The notes under the pieces were generated by a model that saw only the letters and a list, made by a program, of their open reading frames with translations, was not told the origin of the DNA and did not search any database. A stretch of DNA of 64,000 nucleotides. It comes from JADYZU01 sp964540965. Lineage in GTDB: Bacteria; Pseudomonadota; Alphaproteobacteria; Rhodobacterales; Rhodobacteraceae. A program made the translations under genes and the position numbers. Shown piece by piece: positions 60,281-64,000 of the stretch (position 1 is the stretch's first letter; each line of letters starts with the position of its first letter). The stretch is taken from assembly GCA_964540965.1 (NCBI GenBank), contig CAZIOT010000004.1, positions 1-64,000 of the forward strand, given 5' to 3'.

Positions 60281-61618
60281 TCACCAGTTGTCCTTGAACC
60301 ATTTCATCGCCCGCCGCAGCGACCGCGCGCCGGTCCTTTCGGCGGGAATCTCGAAGTCCCAGCATTCGTCCTGCGGGCTGGCCGCGAACAGCGTCAGCCC
60401 CACCGCGCCCGAGAACGCCGGACCGGTCGCCGCCTGCGGCAGGCCCTGCACCCGCAGCGGCCGGCCAAGGCGGACCTGCTGGCCCAGAATGCGCGAGGCA
60501 AGCCCGTCCAGCCCGGGAATCTGGCTGCCGCCGCCGGTCAGGACGATGCTTTGCGACGGCAGGTGTTCGAACCCCGCCGCGTCAAGCCGCGCCTTGACCT
60601 CTTCGAGGATTTCCTCGACCCGCGGCCGCATGATGCCGATCAGTTCGGTCCGGCTGACGGTGCGGCGGTCCTTTTCCCAGTCGCCCGAGGTGCCGCCCAG
60701 TTCGATCTTTTCCCGGTCGTCCATGCCGGTCGCGTGGACGCCGCCATAAAAGGTCTTGATCCGTTCGGCGTTGTTCATAGGCACCTGCAGGCCCATGGCG
60801 ATGTCGCCGGTGACATGATCCCCGCCCAGCCGCACCGAATCGGCATAGATCATGTGCTTGCGCATGAAGACGCTGAGGCCGGTGGATCCGCCGCCCATGT
60901 CGATGCAGGCGGCGCCCAGTTCCTGTTCGTCCTCGACCAGCGACGCCATGCCCGAGACATAGGCCGACGAGGCAATGCCGGCGAGTTCGAGGTCGCACCG
61001 CTTGATGCAGTAGAGCAGCGCCTCGACCGGGGGGGCGTCGACGGTCAGAAGGTGCATGTCGGTCGACAGGCGGTTGCCGATCTGGCCGCGCGGATCGGCA
61101 AGGCCGTGGCGGTGGTCAAGGCTGAAGTTGACGGGGTGGGCGTGCAGCACCTCGCGGTCGGCGCCGTAATCGGGCACCTCGCAGGCGGCCAGCACCCGGC
61201 CGACATCCTGTTCGCTGACGATGCCGCCCTGCAGGTCGATGGCGCCGTCAAGGCCATAGGACCGCGGCCGCGCGCCGGAAAAGCAGGCGATGACGTGATC
61301 GACGCGCAGATTGGCCATCTTCTGCGCCGCCTGCACCGCGGTGCGGATCGCACGTTCGGTTTCGGCCATGGCATCGACCTCGCCAAAGCGGACGCCGCGC
61401 GACCGGGTGGTGGCGGCGCCGATGACGCGGAAGGACGATTGCCCGGCCATGGAACCGACACCATCGGCCGACTGGAACCGCTCGGGCCCGTCAAAGCGCA
61501 GCACGAGGCAGGCGATCTTCGAGGTGCCCACGTCCAGGATCGCCACCACGCCGCGCTGCATCGCCGCGCGCCGCATGTTGCGCATCGCCCGCTGGCTTTC
61601 GTAAAGCTGCCGCATCAT
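60281..61618 (-). CDS. ftsA: Cell division protein FtsA
   Basis: 445 residues, actin-like ATPase. Phosphate loops VAILDVGTSKIACLVL and ACIDMGGGSTGLSVF, adenosine loop IVLTGGGSQIPGLDGLA, the 1C domain (YGLDGAIDLQGGIVSEQDV) and an amphipathic C-terminal end (RRAMKWFKDNW) for membrane binding. It anchors FtsZ. The start overlaps the ftsQ stop in the string ATGATG; the first ATG (61618) gives a 4-bp overlap. Confidence 0.97.
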   Translation of the reverse strand: MMRQLYESQRAMRNMRRAAMQRGVVAILDVGTSKIACLVLRFDGPERFQSADGVGSMAGQSSFRVIGAATTRSRGVRFGEVDAMAETERAIRTAVQAAQKMANLRVDHVIACFSGARPRSYGLDGAIDLQGGIVSEQDVGRVLAACEVPDYGADREVLHAHPVNFSLDHRHGLADPRGQIGNRLSTDMHLLTVDAPPVEALLYCIKRCDLELAGIASSAYVSGMASLVEDEQELGAACIDMGGGSTGLSVFMRKHMIYADSVRLGGDHVTGDIAMGLQVPMNNAERIKTFYGGVHATGMDDREKIELGGTSGDWEKDRRTVSRTELIGIMRPRVEEILEEVKARLDAAGFEHLPSQSIVLTGGGSQIPGLDGLASRILGQQVRLGRPLRVQGLPQAATGPAFSGAVGLTLFAASPQDECWDFEIPAERTGARSLRRAMKWFKDNW

Positions 61619-62547
61619 TCGTCCCCTGCCCCTGTCTCGCCTCGCGGTGCCGATGCCACGGTCGGCCCGCCGTTGTTGAGGATGTTCATCGCCGATTGCG
61701 ACAGCCGCAAAGTCGGCCGGTCGGCGTTGCGCATGTCGACGACCGTCACGTCGCGGTCGAGCATCGCCTGCGCCCCCTGCCAGGCCAGCACCCGCTCGAG
61801 CGCCGCGACGGGGTCGCTTTCCGGCAACAGGATGCGCTGGTCGCGGTCGAGCATCAGATCCCAGCGCCGCTCGCCCATGCGGACCAGCCCGCGCAGCCGC
61901 GGCGCCACCGGCCCGGCGGCGGCAAAGATCGCCAGCGCCTGCCCGATCGCATCGCGGGCGCCGTCCCCGGCGATCAGCGGCAGGTCGGCACGGTCGGCGC
62001 GGTCGGTAATCAGCCCGGTGATGACGCCCTCGCCGTCGATCAGCCGCAGGGTGTCGGCATGGCGCCAGACGGCGACCGGCCTGCGTTCCTGCACCGCGAT
62101 CTCGAGCATGCCGCGCGCGCCGACGCCGACGCTCACATCCCGCACCGCGGTCAGGTCGGCGACCTGCGCCCGGATCGCGGCCATGTCCAGATCCCAGGAC
62201 GACACCGGAAAGGCGACATGCACGCGGTCGGTGATCGCCGCGACCACCGCGGGCGAGGCGCCGGTGACCTGCATCCCCGTCACCATGAATTCGGGCCGGT
62301 TCTGCACCTTGGCCACCGCTTCGTCCCAGGCGGCGGCAAGGCGGTCGCGGTTGCCGTCGTTCTGATACCAGAGGCCGCCTGCCGCGACGACCGCCGCCAC
62401 CGGCAGGCCGATCTTCACCGCGCGGCGGATCAGCGGCGTCAGCATCATCCGCTGCCAGCGGTAATGCCAGCGCGACGGCGCGGGGTCGCGGCGGACCTGA
62501 TCCTCGGCCCGGACCAGCCGCAGGCCGAAAAGGGTCAGCGCCCGCAT
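61615..62547 (-). CDS. ftsQ: Cell division protein FtsQ
   Basis: 310 residues. A cytoplasmic N-terminus, one membrane segment (AVKIGLPVAAVVAAGGLWY) and a periplasmic POTRA domain beginning PEFMVTGMQVTGAS; then MLEIAVQERRPVAVWRH and WDLMLDRDQRILLPE of the FtsQ beta domain. Part of the FtsQLB complex. Start at 62547, 13 bp inside the end of ddl. Confidence 0.95.
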   Translation of the reverse strand: MRALTLFGLRLVRAEDQVRRDPAPSRWHYRWQRMMLTPLIRRAVKIGLPVAAVVAAGGLWYQNDGNRDRLAAAWDEAVAKVQNRPEFMVTGMQVTGASPAVVAAITDRVHVAFPVSSWDLDMAAIRAQVADLTAVRDVSVGVGARGMLEIAVQERRPVAVWRHADTLRLIDGEGVITGLITDRADRADLPLIAGDGARDAIGQALAIFAAAGPVAPRLRGLVRMGERRWDLMLDRDQRILLPESDPVAALERVLAWQGAQAMLDRDVTVVDMRNADRPTLRLSQSAMNILNNGGPTVASAPRGETGAGDE

Positions 62548-63446
62548 GACGCATCCTCCACCAGCCAGCGGCAGAGGTCGGGAAAGGCGATGCCGCAATG
62601 CGCCGCCTGTTCGGGCGCAAGCGAGGTCGGCGTCATCCCCGGCTGGGTGTTGGTCTCGAGCAGGATCAGCCCGTCAAGGCCGCGGCTGTCATCCCAGCGG
62701 AAATCGGTGCGGCTCAGCCCGCGACAGCCAAGGGCGCGATGGGCGCGCAGGGCGTAATCCATGCAGGCATCAAAGATCTGCGGCGGGATCGCCGCCGGAA
62801 CCACATGGCGCGATCCGCCGGGGGCGTATTTCGCGTCGTAGTCATACCAGCCTTCGGTGATGATGTCGGTCACGGTCAGGGCGCGGTCGCCCATCACCGC
62901 GGCCGTCATCTCGCGCCCCGGCGCATAGGTTTCGACCATGACCTCGCGCGGCATGGTCGGTGCCAGCCGCGGCGCGTTCGACCCCGGCCGCACGATATAG
63001 ACGCCGACCGAGGACCCTTCGTTGTTCGGTTTCACCACATAGGGCGGCGCCATGACATGGCCGGCCTCGACCGCATCGGCGCTGGCAAGGACGCTGTCGA
63101 CCACCGGCAGGCCGGCGGCGCGGTAGGCGTCCTTGGTCTTCTGCTTGTCCATGGCCAGGGCCGAGGCAAGGACGCCGGAATGGGTATAGGGAATCCCCAG
63201 CCATTCGAGCATGCCCTGCACGCAGCCATCCTCGCCCCAGCGGCCATGCAGTGCGTTGAAGGCGATATCGGGGGCGGCATCGGCGAGTTTGCGCGCAAGA
63301 TCGGCGCCGGCGTCGATCTCGGTCACGTCGAAACCGGCGCTGCGCAGCGCGCGGGCGCATTCGCGGCCCGACGACAACGAGACCTCGCGCTCGGCCGACC
63401 GACCGCCCATCAATACGGCAACCCTGCGGGTCTTGCTGCCCGTCAT
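62535..63446 (-). CDS. ddl: D-alanine-D-alanine ligase
   Basis: 303 residues, ATP-grasp enzyme. VAVLMGGRSAEREVSLSSG at the start, YVVKPNNEGSSVGVY in the ATP loop and ILLETNTQPGMTPTSLAP with the metal-binding Glu/Asn. It makes D-Ala-D-Ala for peptidoglycan. The ATG at 63446 is used; a TTG two codons upstream is possible because the SD GAGG is 10 nt from the ATG. Between murB and ftsQ as in the usual dcw order. Confidence 0.96.
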   Translation of the reverse strand: MTGSKTRRVAVLMGGRSAEREVSLSSGRECARALRSAGFDVTEIDAGADLARKLADAAPDIAFNALHGRWGEDGCVQGMLEWLGIPYTHSGVLASALAMDKQKTKDAYRAAGLPVVDSVLASADAVEAGHVMAPPYVVKPNNEGSSVGVYIVRPGSNAPRLAPTMPREVMVETYAPGREMTAAVMGDRALTVTDIITEGWYDYDAKYAPGGSRHVVPAAIPPQIFDACMDYALRAHRALGCRGLSRTDFRWDDSRGLDGLILLETNTQPGMTPTSLAPEQAAHCGIAFPDLCRWLVEDASCGR

Positions 63447-63548
63447 GCCCAAACCGCCTCAATCCGGGGCCGTTAGCGGCCCTCTCGTCGTTTTCGCCCT
63501 GATTTCAGGGCCTTGTCCCGGTTTTTCCGGGGTCGTTCTGCCTGTGGT

Positions 63549-64000
63549 TCAGCGTGCCGGAACACCGACGCGCATGATTTCCCATTCTAACGTGATGCCG
63601 GTCGAATCGTAAACCGTTTTCCGCACCTCTTCGCCCAATCCCTCCAGATCGGCGGCGGTGGCCCCGCCGGCATTGGTCAGGAAATTGGCGTGTTTCGGAT
63701 TCATCACCGCGCCGCCCCGCTGCGCGCCCCGCATCCTGGCGTCGTCGATCAGCTTCCACGCTTTTAGGTCGTGGGTATCGTCGGCGCGGCCGGTGCTGGA
63801 GAAACCGGCCGGATTACGGAAGGTGGATCCGGCGGTGCGGTCCCTGGTCGGCTGGGTTTCGTCGCGCTTGGCCAGTTGCGCCTCCATCCGGGCGACCAGC
63901 GTTTCGGGGTCGCCGGGCGGCGGCGCAAAGGTGGCGGCGACGATGACGGCGCCGGCTGGCAGGTCGCTTTGCCGGTAACGCAGGTTCAGCGCGCTGGCCG
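63549..64000 (-). CDS. murB: UDP-N-acetylenolpyruvoylglucosamine reductase, C-terminal part
   Basis: The frame is open to the right edge, so the N-terminal FAD domain lies outside the window. Visible end: LNLRYRQSDLPAGAVIVAAT, GSTFRNPAGFSSTGRADDTH, AWKLIDDARMRGAQRGGAVM, NPKHANFLTNAGGATAADLE and LEWEIMRVG, all matching type I MurB. The STFRNP serine and the Glu in LEWEIM correspond to active-site residues. About 150 residues are present. Starts the minus-strand dcw series seen here. Confidence 0.93.
   Translation of the reverse strand, partial: ASALNLRYRQSDLPAGAVIVAATFAPPPGDPETLVARMEAQLAKRDETQPTRDRTAGSTFRNPAGFSSTGRADDTHDLKAWKLIDDARMRGAQRGGAVMNPKHANFLTNAGGATAADLEGLGEEVRKTVYDSTGITLEWEIMRVGVPAR

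Noticed and set aside
54617..64000. The murB-to-recN series as a novel cluster
   Set aside because: It is the ordinary alphaproteobacterial dcw order with lpxC, bamD and recN behind it.

Overview
The window looks like a chromosomal stretch of a GC-rich alphaproteobacterium, most likely Rhodobacteraceae (Rhodobacter/Paracoccus-like). The reasons are the gene neighbourhoods: murB-ddl-ftsQ-ftsA-ftsZ-lpxC-bamD-recN in one direction, lon followed by an HU-family gene, and a sulfite-reduction operon carrying the DUF2849 and DUF934 accessory genes. No prophage, CRISPR array, plasmid gene or complete insertion sequence was seen. The family assignment rests on recall of gene order, not on a database search.

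Layout. 1-360 is a scar: a sugar ABC permease fragment (minus) abuts the 3' end of a short-chain dehydrogenase (plus). 0.5-2.7 kb has a GntR regulator and a LysR regulator divergent from a secreted SnoaL-like protein. 2.9-8.4 kb has tRNA-Val, an HU-like protein, lon, two small secreted proteins and tgt. 8.5-15.7 kb has a DUF59/SufT protein, a satD-DUF3307 pair behind tandem palindromes, a DUF1800-DUF1501 pair, an A-type Fe-S carrier, tpiA and a cytochrome P450. 15.8-21.9 kb is sulfate assimilation: an Lrp regulator divergent from cysG-DUF2849-cysI-cysH-DUF934, then fpr. 22-25 kb has an Ala-rich protein, tig, tRNA-Leu and a Hint-fold protein.

25.2-39.1 kb is the most distinctive part: a carbohydrate catabolism island. 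It holds a binding protein and two permeases with no ATPase, a YCII-like protein, and a minus-strand operon of SgcQ/BtpA-like protein, M42/SgcX-like hydrolase, FGGY kinase and creatininase-family hydrolase. It also has an aldo/keto reductase, a gntR-isomerase-ribokinase operon and an altronate/galactarate dehydratase. Three copies of a palindrome close to CTAACATGTTAG lie at the transporter, at the sgcQ/aldo-keto reductase divergence and at gntR itself, which suggests one local regulon. The combination resembles E. coli sgcX-sgcQ and the creatininase/PfkB/isomerase set of some inositol pathways, but I do not recognise it as a described pathway.

39.2-54.3 kb is mixed: an MFS transporter, valS, a HisC-like aminotransferase, a DUF305 protein, an alanine-glyoxylate-type aminotransferase, a phosphatase overlapping an MsbA-like exporter, ygfZ, an inositol-phosphatase-family gene, a small conserved-looking protein, a secreted protein, and a LuxR-type helix-turn-helix fused to an alpha/beta-hydrolase fold that lacks its catalytic residues. 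54.6-64 kb is recN, bamD, lpxC, ftsZ, ftsA, ftsQ, ddl and partial murB.

Two kinds of dispersed intergenic DNA cut across the window. Pairs of adjacent hairpins fill the gaps between gene ends and often supply the stop codon. A roughly 40-bp element containing GGATATTT..GGACGAAGAATGA occurs in four copies and in one place supplies the start codon of a gene.
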